Assembly: GCA_021464245.1 (NCBI GenBank)
Contig: JADCRB010000016.1
Coordinates: forward strand, 15,036,526 to 15,100,525
Source: Carallia brachiata
Lineage: Eukaryota > Streptophyta > Magnoliopsida > Malpighiales > Rhizophoraceae
Reading direction: 5' to 3'
Length of the DNA stretch: 64,000 nt
Shown here one piece after another: positions 1 through 11,619 of this stretch. The notes beneath the pieces are model-generated. The model saw only the letters and a list, made by a program, of their open reading frames with translations, did not search any database and was not told the origin of the DNA. The position numbers were made by a program, and so were the translations under genes. The stretch's first letter is position 1, and each line of letters begins with the position of its first letter.

Positions 1-182
1 AAAAAATAATGGTTCAGTGCGAATTCGACTCGAATTCGACCCGAATCCAACCTGAATCTGAAACGACCCAACCTGAACCCGAACCGAATGTAACGTGACC
101 TGAAAGTAACCCAACCGAAAATGACCTGAACCCGAAACGACTCAACCCGAACCCAACCCAACCCGACTTTTTGACACCTCTA
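1..182. mobile_element. End of a degenerate hAT-like element
   Basis: The first 180 bases are runs of CCCGAACC/CCAACCCGA-type words that end in TTGACACCTCTA. On the other strand this reads TAGAGGTGTCAA followed by GGGTTGGGTTCGGG repeats, a common terminus of plant hAT-type non-autonomous elements. Only one end is inside the window, so the other terminus and the 8-bp target duplication cannot be checked. Confidence 0.4.
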
Positions 183-1726
183 GTTATGACCCTGACCTGC
201 CTCCCTGGGGTCTGCGTAAAAGAACAAAATTTTGCTGGTGATGGCTAAACAATTTTTTTTTTCTGTAAAGAATATGGTAGCTTATAATTGAGGAAGAGGC
301 ATGCAAAGAAAAAAACTGAAATTCGAATCATATACTTCTTAAATGAAAGCATATATTTTCAACCACTCCAAATAAAGTGATCCTCAATAGCTAAACAGAT
401 GACTAAACAATTTCTTTTTTCCTTGGTCAAAGGCTAAATAATTTTTTTTTTTCTGGGTAAGCGAGGAAGGCCGAAGCCCATACATATCGAAGTTACCTAA
501 ATTTGGACTTCAACTACCCAGACTGATTGGTAGGAGAGAATCAAATTATTCTAGATAATTGAACTCCAACGGTATCGTACATCAACCGATAATAGAGTCG
601 TGAGGGGATTCCCAAAAAAACATGAAGCCCCATGCAAGCTTATGTGCTATACTGTTTCCTAAGCTGCTACATACATCAACAGCAAGATCCTTCTGGGCCT
701 GTTGGCTAAACTCCCTTATGCCTATGGGCTTACAGAGTGGCTACACATCAAAGAACACTTATGTCTTTTGGTGTGGGTTCTCTAGTCCATGCCTGAAAGG
801 CCTAAAACTATTCGGTTTAACTGAGGCCTAAACAAATGCGGCCGAACTCAATAAAAGCCCACATTTTTCTTCATCATGGGAATGGGCTGCCTTCTTAGTG
901 GATCTGGTATGACCCCACCAATCTTATGAGCAGCTTTTTTTTTTTTTTTTTGATTAGGAGAGAGGCCGAAGGTCAGGAAAGAAGAAAATAGTAATAATTT
1001 GAAAGGAACAAAAGTTTGTTGCTGATGGCTAAAGAACTTTTTATTTTGAAGGAAAATATGGCCAATTGGGTTCAACTAACAAATGAGAGCGGATTAAATC
1101 ATTATTGGGTACACCACCAGCAAGATCCCTGCAGCCTGTTGGGTAAAGCCTCTGATAACAGTGGGCTCCTTGGGTCATTCCACATCAAACAATGCTCATG
1201 TGCTATTCTTGACCAATCTGATGGGAAGTTTCTTGTTCAGGTCATGGTTAAAGCCATTATTTGGGCCATAGAACAGTTGGACTCGAGTAAAAAACAAAAC
1301 AATTATTTGGAGATACCTTATTTCATAGCAGGAACATTTTAGGACTCTATGCTCTTCCTTTTGCTTTCAGCTCCTTTCATGCAAATGGTGTCCAAATATC
1401 CCCATCATTTTTTATTAAAAGCTCACCCTCTTTGATTTAAGTAACTTGGCTGTGAAATGTCTTGCAAGTTCAGATGAAGGACCTTACCTAAAAGCATTAT
1501 GTGATAGTTCCAAATGAACCCAAAAGGTGATGGAAAAAAATATGGTCTGAGAACTATTGATTTCTTTTTTAAATGATATCAGTGATTCTCAAAGTGTGGT
1601 AACAAGCTTAATCCTTTAAATTAAAAAAGCTTTCTGACATGATTTTTATTTTTTCAAAAAAAAAAGCCTTAATTTATAGAACAAAGACGATTATAATTGA
1701 AAAAAGATAGGTAGTCAGAGGATTTA
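183..1726. other. Intergenic, no gene recognised; internal direct repeat
   Basis: I see no credible gene. Open frames at 622-831 and 1016-1342 have no recognisable domain. A diverged direct repeat (about 219-275 and 1006-1062, both around GCTGATGGCTAAA / GGTGATGGCTAAA) and the word GGCCGAAG near 468 and 965 suggest an old, decayed repeat element. Confidence 0.4.
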
Positions 1727-1842
1727 TACAGAATCTATCCAGAATGATGTAAATATGATATCGTTTTAAATCCCACATAAATAAAAAATCATGTAGGACT
1801 CGAAACGATATCAACATAGTATCATTCTGATTGAATTCTGAT
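1727..1842. repeat. Small foldback palindrome
   Basis: Two arms of about 40 bases, starting with CAGAATCTATCCAGAATGAT and ending in its near inverted copy (ATCATTCTGATTGAATTCTG), flank a short loop. Both arms carry the word GATATCGTTT / AAACGATATC. The size fits a tiny MITE or foldback element downstream of the subtilase pseudogene. No target duplication was identified. Confidence 0.5.
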
Positions 1843-1944
1843 TAAATCTTCTAGACATGTAACAACACTCGAATAGTTTAGTTTACTGATAGCAGAATGT
1901 AAGCAAACTCCGTGTAAGAAATTCATGCAAATTTCCGACACGCC

Positions 1945-4244
1945 TTAGTGCTTAGAGAACTTGACCAATATCGGACTTCTAACATAATGATTATTTGATA
2001 TCCACAGAATTTGTCCTTGGGAGAATTTGGCACCACTGCTCTTTCCATTTCTGCTAAATGTCACCGTATATGTTGATGTCTGCTTCTTTTTATTGAAAAC
2101 CAGCTGATCAGGACTCAGTTTTACGGTGGTCCCTGGAGGCGGATTAATCTTAGCAGCGTAAGTTGAATTAGCAGGGCCAACGTTTGTCACGGTTCTGGTG
2201 TATGTCTGAGTATGCTGTCCGAATATAATTGAGAATGAAGGATAGTTTAACTGTGCTTCAGGTATTTTGGATACTTGGGAGCACTTGACTTTGCTCTGGA
2301 CAAGGTAGGATATGTGTCCGTCTGCATAACCCAATCCGCATAAATATGGGATGTAATCCTCAGGTTTGATGTCATAAATGAGTCCCGGATTACTTGCCCT
2401 TCTCGGATTAACATGGCCGGCTCCAGTTGCCAGGATGTCAGCAGGACGGCGTTTTTCATCTAGAATTGACTTGCCCCTGAGGCTTTGAGTATATGCAGTA
2501 GTGATTATAGCAGACTTGATCGCAGCTGGTGACCAGTCGGGGTGGATGGATTTAAGCAAAGCAGCAATGCCACTAAGATGTGGGCAGGACATTGAGGTGC
2601 CAGAAATAATGTTGAATGTTAATTTTGTGCTCGTTTTGTTCGCTACAGAAGTTGGCCATGCTGCTAAAATGTTCACACCAGGGCCTATAATATCTGGTTT
2701 CAGGATGCCAGGGCTTGCCAGACTTGGGCCTCTGGAGGAAAAGGAGGTTACTGTTGGGGCATCAAGCAGACCAATTTTAGTTCCTTCGAACGCGATGAAG
2801 GCTGTTGGGGACGATGTTGAATTTATGTAGGCCTGGATGATCCTTCCATCTGCATAACTTATGTGTGATGCCGGAAGTACATGAGCATCAGCCAGGGTGC
2901 TATAGCCATCAGGCTTACCATTCATGAGAATCATGCCAGCTCCACCAGCATTTTTCACGACTATTCCTTTGGCAACTCTTCCTACGTTTCCACCTCTTTG
3001 ACAGAGGACGATCTTGCCTTTCACATTGATGTTATCAAATGAACCTGATCCGCAGAAAACTGATGACTTATTGCCATGATTCCCTGGAACAACAAGAGGC
3101 AGGTATGCATGATCTGTGATCTTCGGCTGGAAGACGGATTCACCTATAAATGATTGACCATTTCCAAGCCTCACTCTTGCTCTTATGCTCCTGTCTATAG
3201 TGCTTGCACCTACTGTCAGAATCCATGGGGCCTCATTTGATAAAGAATGAAGGACTGGGCCTGAATTTCCCGCCGAACAACTCACAAAAATTCCCTTTTG
3301 AATAGCTGCATATGCTCCCAATGCGATTCCATCATTATAAAAGGGCACTGATGAACCACCGAGGGAAAGAGAAAGCACATCCACTCCATCCTCAACAGCA
3401 GCATCTAATGCAGCCAATATGTCACTGTCAGCACATCCAGAAAGACCACAAACTTTGTAAATGGCTAGGTGAGCCATGGGCGCCACACCAACTGCTGTGC
3501 CGTTGGCATTACCAAAAACATTGGCACCATTCACAAAATTGCCAGCTGCTGTGCTAGCTGTGTGAGTCCCATGGCCTTCTTCATCAATTGGTGGTTGACC
3601 GGCGCTATCTTTTGGATCAGACACAAAATTCCTAGCACCAATGAGCTTCTTATTGCAGACAGTTCCTTCGAATTCGCATTTTCCTTTCCATTTCGCTGGG
3701 GCAGAAGGCATTCCTTTATCACTGAATGAAGGATGATCAGGCTGTACCCCAGTGTCCAAAACTCCAATAATCATTCCTTTTCCATAGTTGGAATGGTTCC
3801 AAAAACTCGGAAATGCGAAAATCTAAAACCTTGTTGCAAACCCAAGAAGCTTGGACTATGAGTTGTGTAGAGACAGAATTTTCTGAGGCCTAGCAAACAG
3901 GAACCCATCCTTCTCTTCCATGGCTTTTGCTTCCTCTGCTGTCAGTTTTGCAGCAAATCCGCTAACACATTTCGATACGTATGCACCAACCGCCCTTCGC
4001 TATCCGAGTCTGACATGCTAGCAGGCAAAATGACTAATAGCCTTCCAAATCTTCAGATTGTAGAAACTCCCTCGTCAGGTTTCGTGACAAAGACAATATA
4101 AGTCTCTAACTTGGACTCTCCTTTGATATCTGCATTTCCTTGCACTCCCTCAGTGTTTGCTCGAGACAAACAAAGCATGAAAATAAGACTAACAAGAAAG
4201 GTTGTTGCCATGGTTGGCAAGAATTTGGGCCTCCAGTTTTCCAT
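1945..4244 (-). pseudogene. SBT1-type subtilase, prodomain disrupted
   Basis: This is a plant subtilase (peptidase S8, SBT1 group), a secreted serine protease family. A 609-codon open frame (3774 to 1945) holds the whole catalytic and C-terminal part: Asp in VLDTG (residue 7), His in GHGTHT (68), oxyanion Asn in AGNSGP (170), Ser in SGTSMSCPH (394), the PA insert between them, and a C-terminal Fn3-like domain with [10 protein letters not shown]. Upstream, a signal peptide and the start of the I9 prodomain are readable from the ATG at 4244 (MENWRPKF), but a stop occurs at about 4053, at least two frame changes follow between 4050 and 3960, and about 20 extra bases disrupt the stretch at 3785-3830. 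The gene therefore cannot make a normal pre-pro-enzyme. All catalytic residues survive, so the lesions may be recent; a sequencing error or an unusual intron is the alternative. The other subtilases here are intron-less. Confidence 0.8.
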
Positions 4245-4305
4245 GCTTATAGGAGAACTGAAAAAATGCAAGGACTTGATGACTCACAGCAAAAATCCCA
4301 TCCTT

Positions 4306-4313
4306 TTATATAG
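4306..4313 (-). promoter_or_regulatory. TATA box of the 5' subtilase locus
   Basis: Read on the minus strand, this is CTATATAAAAGG, an almost ideal plant TATA box. It lies about 62 bases upstream of the ATG at 4244 and about 35 upstream of an in-frame ATG at 4271. A transcript start about 30 bases downstream would leave the 4244 ATG as the first usable one, which supports that start for the pseudogene. Confidence 0.55.
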
Positions 4314-4319
4314 ATATTA

Positions 4320-5682
4320 AGGGCGGAGTTTGATGTGAAACGTTGGCTGGCATTTGTCAGAAGTGATGGTTGCCTGCCGGAAATTGTTATACATATCGCC
4401 ATTGATATAGCCAAAGTCAGGAATCTGGACACAATTATTCTCATTAATGGTCGCATTGATGCATTTCATGTTTATCATACCATGTTTGGTTCATCCTTAA
4501 ATGATTTATCCAAAATTCTGTATGTAATATAGTAAATTTTGTCAATTTTTTTTTTTTCCAGAAGGGTAAGCTTTAATTTAACGATAAAATTACTCTATTT
4601 GGAAGTCATTCGAATTGTGGACGCATATTCAGTGTGACTAGTCTGATGCATTATGAAGCCTTTTCCTAATTTCATTTTTAATTTCGTGAGCCTTGCTAGG
4701 CCTTTCCTTTCTTCTGCAAATTTTGAGGTTTACAAACTTGGTTGTAAAATCACTATGTTTTACTCACTGTTAAAAGAATCAAACTGGACCGATTGATTTA
4801 ACTAGAAAAATTGAGAATCAGTCCTTAAATCAGTCCGGTTAGCCTTAAGAAAAAGTTGGATTGTAGACTCAGTCAAAAATCGGGTGAACCGACTAGTTGA
4901 ATTGAGAACTGAAGAATCGGTGCTGATTTTTCCAACTGAAAATAGTTTGGTTCAAAGAGAATAAAAAGCACCAAAAAAATGAAAAAAATAAATATCAATA
5001 AATGCCAACGTAACTTAGTGAAAATTAATTAACATTTTACTTTATTAAATATCTACATGTCTACTTTCTTTCAAAAGTCATTAATACATTTCAATTTTTT
5101 AAAACTAATTAATACATTATTATTTTCAAAAGTAATTAGCATGTTTTTATTCTACAAAAAATATTCACTACTTTGCAAATATATAAATAATATATTTTTA
5201 GAAATAAATTAAATGAGTTAAAGATGTTTAACAGTCATTTTTTGAAACATGTGTTAAAGCGTATTATAAGAATATAAATTTATAAATTATAAGATAAGAT
5301 TAATAAGTTTCTATTTTAGAATAAATTATAAATCATATATATTAAAATTACAAATGTAAGTAATATGTATATATATTAATTATATCTTATATAATATTAC
5401 ATTTTAAATATTAATGTATTAGATAAATATATATAATTATTTAAATGTTATATATTTAATATTAAATACCAGTTTTACTGGTTCGATTATGGCTAACCTG
5501 GTTGAATCAGTTGAATTTTAAATTTTTAAATTTTTTAGTTAAATAACCGATTCGGTTCTTAAAATTTTAGTTTTACCATAAACGTCTCAAATTCTGCTTA
5601 AAGACAAGGGCTTGAACTTTCAAATAGGAGCTTTCACTTTACTCATAATAAACCCAAAAAAAAAAGGAACTTTTTTCCTTGG
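4320..5682. repeat. AT-rich repeat debris, no gene
   Basis: I see no coding gene. Between about 4770 and 5575, two patches rich in GGTTCGAT/ACCGGTT-like words (for example near 4800-4930 and 5470-5560) face each other across an AT-rich core, which is typical of decayed plant DNA elements or retro-element ends. No precise termini or target duplications are visible. Confidence 0.35.
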
Positions 5683-5757
5683 TCCATCAACGTGGGATTT
5701 GAACCCAATTGCTAGAATTAAAAGTTCAATTGTTATACCACTAAACTATATTGTTAG
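5683..5757 (-). repeat. tRNA-like sequence (SINE head or dead tRNA)
   Basis: On the minus strand there is a good A box (TAGTTTAGTGGT) and a good B box (GGTTCAAATCC), with a Lys-like anticodon loop CTTTTAA between them and CCACGTTGATGGACCA after the B box. The 5' acceptor strand does not pair with the 3' one, so it is not a functional tRNA. It is either a tRNA pseudogene or the head of a tRNA-derived SINE. Confidence 0.45.
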
Positions 5758-5759
5758 GT

Positions 5760-7120
5760 GGTCGGTACATTGATACAAAACTTCTACCCTAAGTACACAC
5801 AATAGAATCGTAGACAATCAAGTGAAATCCAATACATGAAATACATGAAACTAATAAAAGGGAACTTTAGATTATATATAAGGCCTTGTCGAAACTAACT
5901 TTTCAAGTTTTCATATCCCGAGTTGTAGATGGGATAGGCAAGGCACTAGGTTTGTTGCATGTGCAAGTGAATTCAAGAATCCAAAAAATTAACTAGGACT
6001 ATTGATGGATTCTAATGCAAGCCATTGCACGTACATAAAGCCATTTATTCGCATCTATTTGTCCCTCAATTGTTCTTTAAAATATCATTATCGACAGATG
6101 TCAATGATCAAATAGTACTGTTAAAAAGGGCACCAATTCAAATAAGAAATATCCCTTTAATTAAAAGTTAATTTACATGAAAGTAGGTTTAAGCATCTTA
6201 GCTCCGTGTCTGGCATAAATTACCAGGACAATGATAGCAAGAGTTAACTATCAGACAATGCCAGCAAGAGTTTTGGACATGTTTGAATTTTTACATGTAG
6301 TCTTTTATGCTATGGAATGACTCAAATCCAGATAAGATATTGCACACTGAAGCTATTGAAAAATGTGGGAGGTTAGGCAAGAGGATGCAGCCAAGTTTTA
6401 TTGGCAAATTAGGTTTCATGTAAAATTGATGTATTGTATCTTGCCAAATTAACTCACATTTGATCCCATGTTTTATAAAAGGTTCAAGCCACAGGTAACG
6501 AGCTTAAGGCAATATAATATATATGTATATATGTCTCAGACCAAAATATATATATATATATATAACTAAATTTAAATCTAAATGAATGTTATCCTAAAAT
6601 TTATAGTGTAGATGCCATATATTTAAAGTCTAGATCTAAATGAGTAAAAAAAAAATTTCTACGAGAAATTTGTTTAACAACAGTATAAAAAATAATATTT
6701 TAATATGTATATTTTCCGTTTGGTCAGAATTAAAAAAAAAAAAAAACCAAAACTTTTATTACTTTTCTATTGGCTCGATATGTTCGGTACATCACCTACC
6801 ATTTCTGTAATGATATCATTGGCCATTTTATACTTTGTAAGATAATGGTGCGGACCTGTTGATAAACATGCACGCTAGCTTTCATGGTACCATAAAAAAG
6901 GTTGTTTTTTATATAATCATTGTCAGAATTCAATTGAGAAGAAAATATGTCGAAGACAGATTTTACGATAAGGTTTAGGAGTCCTGGTAACTTGTCCCCA
7001 TTATTTTTATCTTAACTACTGACAACGTAGTACTATTCTGAACTACTGATTGCTATGAAAGTATTTATTTCCTGAAACACCCAAAAAATAAATATCTAAT
7101 AAAATTTTTTTAAAAAAAAT
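5760..7120. other. Intergenic, no gene recognised
   Basis: AT-rich sequence without any supportable gene. It includes a short (TA)n microsatellite around 6515-6562 and several homopolymer runs. I see nothing else of note. Confidence 0.4.
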
Positions 7121-8586
7121 TGCCATCAAGAAATGACAGTGACCGGGTAAAATCCTGCAAGCGTACAGGGTCGATCGTAGTAATAAATTCCTGGTGAATA
7201 CTCCAGGTGTCGAACCCAAAGGAACAGAGGATAATCGTAATTTATGTTGCTTGAGCAGAAAATTGATGTTGCGAAAATTATAAAAAGAAAATAAATACTA
7301 TTAAATTAAGAAAATTAAACTAATTAAACAAAACTAGTGACACTATGGAGACGGTTCAAGAATAAGAATACTAGGGTTATGGGCATTCACCTAGAACGGA
7401 TTGAACTATATGCAAATTTCGTGGACAATTGAATTGAATGTCAACTCTTCTTATTTAGTTAGTGTTCTTTGTCAAGCAACTCTAACCATATTCAATCTAA
7501 TTGTGCTCTTCTCTCGAACTCACACAAATCAAACTCAACTCATTAAGAACAGAGAATTTTTATTGACATCATACGAATTTATCTCATCTCTGACTCAAAA
7601 TCCATATGTTTATCTATTTAGTGCACGACTCGTGTCTTATCTGTCGATCTTAACACAAATCCTATGACTACTTTCATGGTGATCAGGCACAAAAGTATAT
7701 TTAAGAGCAAAATAGATAAATCAAATTCCAGTTCTCAACATGAGATTGCAATATAATCCAAGGAACTCTAAAATATCCACAAAAATCATATAATCCAACC
7801 CTAAACTAGGCTACATCCCTTTCGCCCTAGTTTAGGGTTCTAGCCTCTCATACTAAAAACTGAAAATAAACAACTAATAAACATCAAGAGTTCAAAAGAG
7901 AAAGAAGAAACGAGAAAGAATTGAAAAACTCGTTTCCGACGTCTTCTCTTCCTTCCTTATGCTCTTCTCCTCTTTCGTCTCTACGCTTCTCTCTGTATCG
8001 TCTTTCTATTCAAAAGAGCAGCCTCCCAAAAGTCCTCTCAATCTGCTGTAACTTTTGTATTTATAGTCCCCTCAAAAAATAAAATTGTAAGCCCTAAAAG
8101 AGTCCAAATTCGAGTCGGAAAAGGATTTATAAATTTCCTGGACAGTTTTGACCCTCTAGTTTCGGACCCAAATTGCGACCCTTTTCAGGCAGAATCCGAA
8201 GTCAGTCAAAACAGAAAACTTGTAGCTCTATCTCTTAGCTTCGATTCGACTTAAGAATCATCCAATTCCGACTTGTGTAGAGGAAGTTATGACTGAAATA
8301 CCGAACAGTGCGCAAAGCTGTGAAATTCTACCCGAACTGACCACATATTAGCTTTTCAACCAAACTTTTGACTCGGTTCTTTGGTGCTCGGCTCGTTTCT
8401 TCTTCTTCAACCCCGATAGGTTCCTCTTTCTAAGCGTCAAATACTTCGGTTATATCCAATTGTCCTACAGAGCATAAAACAAGCAACCGAAGTAGAATTT
8501 GCCACAATTTACAATATTTACATAGTTAAACTATCCAAATATATATAAAAATTATGCATAAACCTATGTAAATATTGAACCTATCA
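7121..8586. mobile_element. Possible solo LTR or retro-element fragment
   Basis: The block starts TGCCATCAAG and ends CCTATCA, so it has TG...CA termini on both strands. Its left part carries the GCAAGCGTACAGGGTCGATC and GTGTCGAACCCAAAGGAA type words that I associate with plant LTR retro-element ends. No 5-bp target duplication is visible (AAAAT left, GACAG right) and no coding domain is present. The boundaries and class are therefore tentative. Confidence 0.3.
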
Positions 8587-9281
8587 GACAGTTTACTTCC
8601 TTTTTTTTTTTTTTTTTTTGAAGATTTGCTCTTGTTTTCCAGATGAACAATACGACGAAAATAAAAGGCCATACAGGTCTATTCTATCTATGCCTGGCAG
8701 ATAGTCAAGTAATGGTACAATTTAACAGAAGCCTTTTTAGATGGTTTTGAGACTTTATGTTGAAATCATCGAAAAATGTTTTCTTTGCTGAGAACTCCTT
8801 GTCTGGGGTTAAACATTGACAGACAAGGTTGAAAAGGAAATTGACACCTTATTGTTTAGTTTCATTTGCTTTGAAAATTCTGGGAAGTAAATATTTGACA
8901 GGAAAATATTTGCCCTGTCTGTTCTGTTAATTTTCACTTGGCATCTTGTCAGAAGAATCGAATATATTCAAACAAGTTTAGCCCTCATCATTTAAGGTAA
9001 AATTCTGTATTGAAATGATTAATGATTAATAAATAGGACCATAATCGGCCTTATACATAATCTCTCAAAAACAGAACTTACAGCCGGAATTGTCTTAGTT
9101 TACAAGACTTGATCTAGACAAAGAGAAAGCAAGTCTTGTATGTGATCATACTACACAAAGACATTCACCATTAAGAGAATTTCGCATCAACGGAAATAGT
9201 CACACATTTAGGTACCAGACCATGGAAAGAGTGGAACTTTTGCAGACTGGCATAAGCTCTGGATCCTCGGCATATTCCTGT
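8587..9281. other. 3' flank of subtilase gene, no gene
   Basis: There is no coding content. From about 9110 to 9281 the sequence resembles the 3' flanks of the subtilase loci at 15.75-15.9 kb, 19.0-19.2 kb and 34.55-34.72 kb (shared words such as CATTCACCATTA/AAGAGAATTTC and CAGACTGGCATAAG). This is the common duplicated 3' trailer. A long T run sits at 8601-8620. Confidence 0.5.
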
Positions 9282-11537
9282 TTAATATGTGACAGCAATC
9301 GGGGTCCTAACGATACACAAATTAGACTTCCAAATCAGATATCCTTGAGCAAAATCCCCTGTCATATTCCCATTTTTGCTGAATGTCACTGAGTATGTCG
9401 CTTTCTGGCTAACCGCATTGAAAGCAATCACATTTGGTGTTACTTTAATGTCTACTCCTTGTGGTGCACTAATCTCAAGGTTGTATGACGAGTTTGGCTC
9501 GCCGACATTGGTTACTGTTCTTGTGTACGTCTGTGGACTGGACCCCAATTTTATAGAGAATGAAGGATAATTTAACTGAGCTTCAGGTATGCTGCTATAG
9601 TTTGAACAATTCACAGTTCGCTGCACGATCAGTCCCACTTTTTCATTAGAATAATTTAGGCCACACAAGTAAGGAATATAGTCATCAGGTTGGATGTCAT
9701 ATATAATCCCTGGATCATTAACTCTTGATGCATTCACATGGCCAGCTCCCATAACAAAGACACTTGCTGGAACAAGGAGTTGAGTATATCGTTGATCCGA
9801 AATTGGCTTACCTCCAAGGTTAAGTATATCAGTAGTGGTCATAATAGCTGATTTGATGGCAGCCGGTGACCATTCAGGGTGGGCGCTTTTCAGCAGAGCA
9901 GCAATGCCACTAAGATGAGGACAAGCCATTGATGTGCCCGATATCACATTGAATGTTGCTGGTGGAGTAGTGCTATTGTCAACAGCAGTTGGCCACGCAG
10001 CTAAAATGTTCACGCCAGGCCCTATAACATCTGGTTTCAAGATCCCGGGGCTTGCCAAACTGGGACCTCTTGAGGAAAAAGAAGCAACCTGAGGCGCCTC
10101 TGCCAGTCCATATACGGTTCTTTTAAACATGATTGAAGCCTTTGGCAATGAGGTGGAATTTATATATGCCTGGATGTCTAGTCCAGCATTATAACTCACA
10201 TAAGATGCAGGTAAGACATGAGCCTCAGCTTTGGTAACATAGCCAAATCGAAAGTCGTTCATTAGTATCATAGCAGCGCCTCCATTGTCTTTTACTTCTT
10301 GACCTTTAGCTATATCTGCTTTTTCTTGCACTCCTCCACCCTGGCAGAGTACTATCTTGCCTGTTATATTTAACTTTCTAAGCGATCCAGGCAGACATAA
10401 CCCATAATATGAGTTTGAGTTTGCTGCCGGATTGACGAGTGGCAAAGGTGTTGGCGGAAAATCGTCCGGTTGGAGAAGAGATTGACCATCGATAATTTTG
10501 TTGTTTCCAAGCGAAACTGTTGCTCTAATTTCTCTATCAACAGTGCTTGCTCCTACTGTCAACATCCAAGGTGCTTCATTTCCCAAAGAACGATTATTGG
10601 GACCAGAATTTCCCGCTGAACAACTCACAAAAACTCCCTTTCGGATAGCCCCATATGCACCTATTGCAATAACATCGTCAAAAAAGGGGCGCGACCGACC
10701 TCCAAGGGAAAGCGAGAGCACATCAACACCATCCTCCACAGCTGCATCCATTGCAGCCAATATGGCACTGTCCTTGCAACGACCATTACAAGTTTTGTAC
10801 ATTGAAACGTGGGCTAAAGGTGCAATGCCAGATGCTGTGCCATTGAACTCACCATAGAAATTGGCGAATTTCACAGGACTTCCAGCTGCCGTGCTAGATG
10901 TATGAGTCCCATGTCCATACTCATCCAGCGCAGGCTCATCTGCCAATAGAAAGTTTCTTGCACCAATTAGCTTGTTGTTACAAGTAGTTCCATTTAGTTC
11001 GCATCTCCCCTTCCATTTTTCGGGTGGCGGAGGCATTCCTTCATCGCTGAAAGAGGGGTGGTCAGGCGGAATCCCCGTGTCCAAAAGTCCAATTATCACT
11101 CCCTCCCCAAAATTTGAATCCTTCCAAAGGCCAGAACTTTGTTGCAGACCCAAGAAGGCAGGAGTATGAGTTGTGTGCAGAGGCAATGACCTCTCCAGGC
11201 GGGCAGACACAAATCCTTCCTTCTTTTCCATGGCTTTCACTTCTTCTGCAGTCAGTTTAGCAGCAAACCCAGTGACCACATTGCGATAGGAAAATACCAT
11301 TCTTCGGTCGTCCGTGCCAGATATTGTAACCGGCAAAAATGATTTATACCAGTCATCTAAATCTTCAATTCCAGAAGAAGAAACTTCTTCTGGTTTCCTG
11401 ACAAAGACAATGTAAGTATCAAACTTGCTCACTTCAGCGGCTGCAAGAGGGACGCTAACCATTGAAGTGAGGCTTATCAGGAGGATCACCAGCATCTTTG
11501 CTGACAATTTGCATCTTTTTTTCTTCATGACAGGCAT
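9282..11537 (-). CDS. SBT1-type subtilisin-like serine protease
   Basis: An intact, intron-less 751-residue plant subtilase (S8A, SBT1 group), expected to be secreted to the cell wall and self-processed. A hydrophobic signal peptide covers about residues 15-34, the I9 prodomain about 40-120, and the mature enzyme should begin near TTHTPAFLG. Catalytic Asp is D153 (LLDTG), His H209 (GHGTHTSS), oxyanion Asn N310 (AGNSGP) and Ser S536 ([10 protein letters not shown]). The PA insert lies at about 370-470, and the C-terminal Fn3-like domain ([24 protein letters not shown]) fills the last 110 residues. Many N-glycosylation sequons fit secretion. The first Met (MPVMKKK) is preferred because the paralogues start at the same place. 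It most resembles the SBT1.2/subtilisin-like protease 4 type proteins by motif wording, but the exact member and substrate are unknown. It sits among broken copies of itself on the same strand. Confidence 0.95.
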   Translation of the reverse strand: MPVMKKKRCKLSAKMLVILLISLTSMVSVPLAAAEVSKFDTYIVFVRKPEEVSSSGIEDLDDWYKSFLPVTISGTDDRRMVFSYRNVVTGFAAKLTAEEVKAMEKKEGFVSARLERSLPLHTTHTPAFLGLQQSSGLWKDSNFGEGVIIGLLDTGIPPDHPSFSDEGMPPPPEKWKGRCELNGTTCNNKLIGARNFLLADEPALDEYGHGTHTSSTAAGSPVKFANFYGEFNGTASGIAPLAHVSMYKTCNGRCKDSAILAAMDAAVEDGVDVLSLSLGGRSRPFFDDVIAIGAYGAIRKGVFVSCSAGNSGPNNRSLGNEAPWMLTVGASTVDREIRATVSLGNNKIIDGQSLLQPDDFPPTPLPLVNPAANSNSYYGLCLPGSLRKLNITGKIVLCQGGGVQEKADIAKGQEVKDNGGAAMILMNDFRFGYVTKAEAHVLPASYVSYNAGLDIQAYINSTSLPKASIMFKRTVYGLAEAPQVASFSSRGPSLASPGILKPDVIGPGVNILAAWPTAVDNSTTPPATFNVISGTSMACPHLSGIAALLKSAHPEWSPAAIKSAIMTTTDILNLGGKPISDQRYTQLLVPASVFVMGAGHVNASRVNDPGIIYDIQPDDYIPYLCGLNYSNEKVGLIVQRTVNCSNYSSIPEAQLNYPSFSIKLGSSPQTYTRTVTNVGEPNSSYNLEISAPQGVDIKVTPNVIAFNAVSQKATYSVTFSKNGNMTGDFAQGYLIWKSNLCIVRTPIAVTY

Positions 11538-11595
11538 GAGAACTTGAAAAGAAAAAAGCCTGCAGTTTGTTTTACCATATACACTGATTGCTCAA

Positions 11596-11604
11596 TGTAT
11601 ATAG
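11596..11604 (-). promoter_or_regulatory. Probable TATA box of subtilase 9282-11537
   Basis: On the minus strand, CTATATACA lies about 60 bases upstream of the start codon, the spacing seen at the 5' subtilase locus. It lies in a leader region that resembles those of the paralogues at 17755 and 21433. Confidence 0.45.
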
Positions 11605-11619
11605 ATGACAGGCGTTTGA

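Noticed and set aside
622..1342. Three short open frames near the left edge
   Set aside because: No recognisable domain, and they lie in sequence with internal repeats typical of decayed elements.
9376..11169. Plus-strand open frames opposite the subtilase
   Set aside because: They are antisense shadows of the conserved minus-strand gene; similar shadows occur opposite each paralogue.
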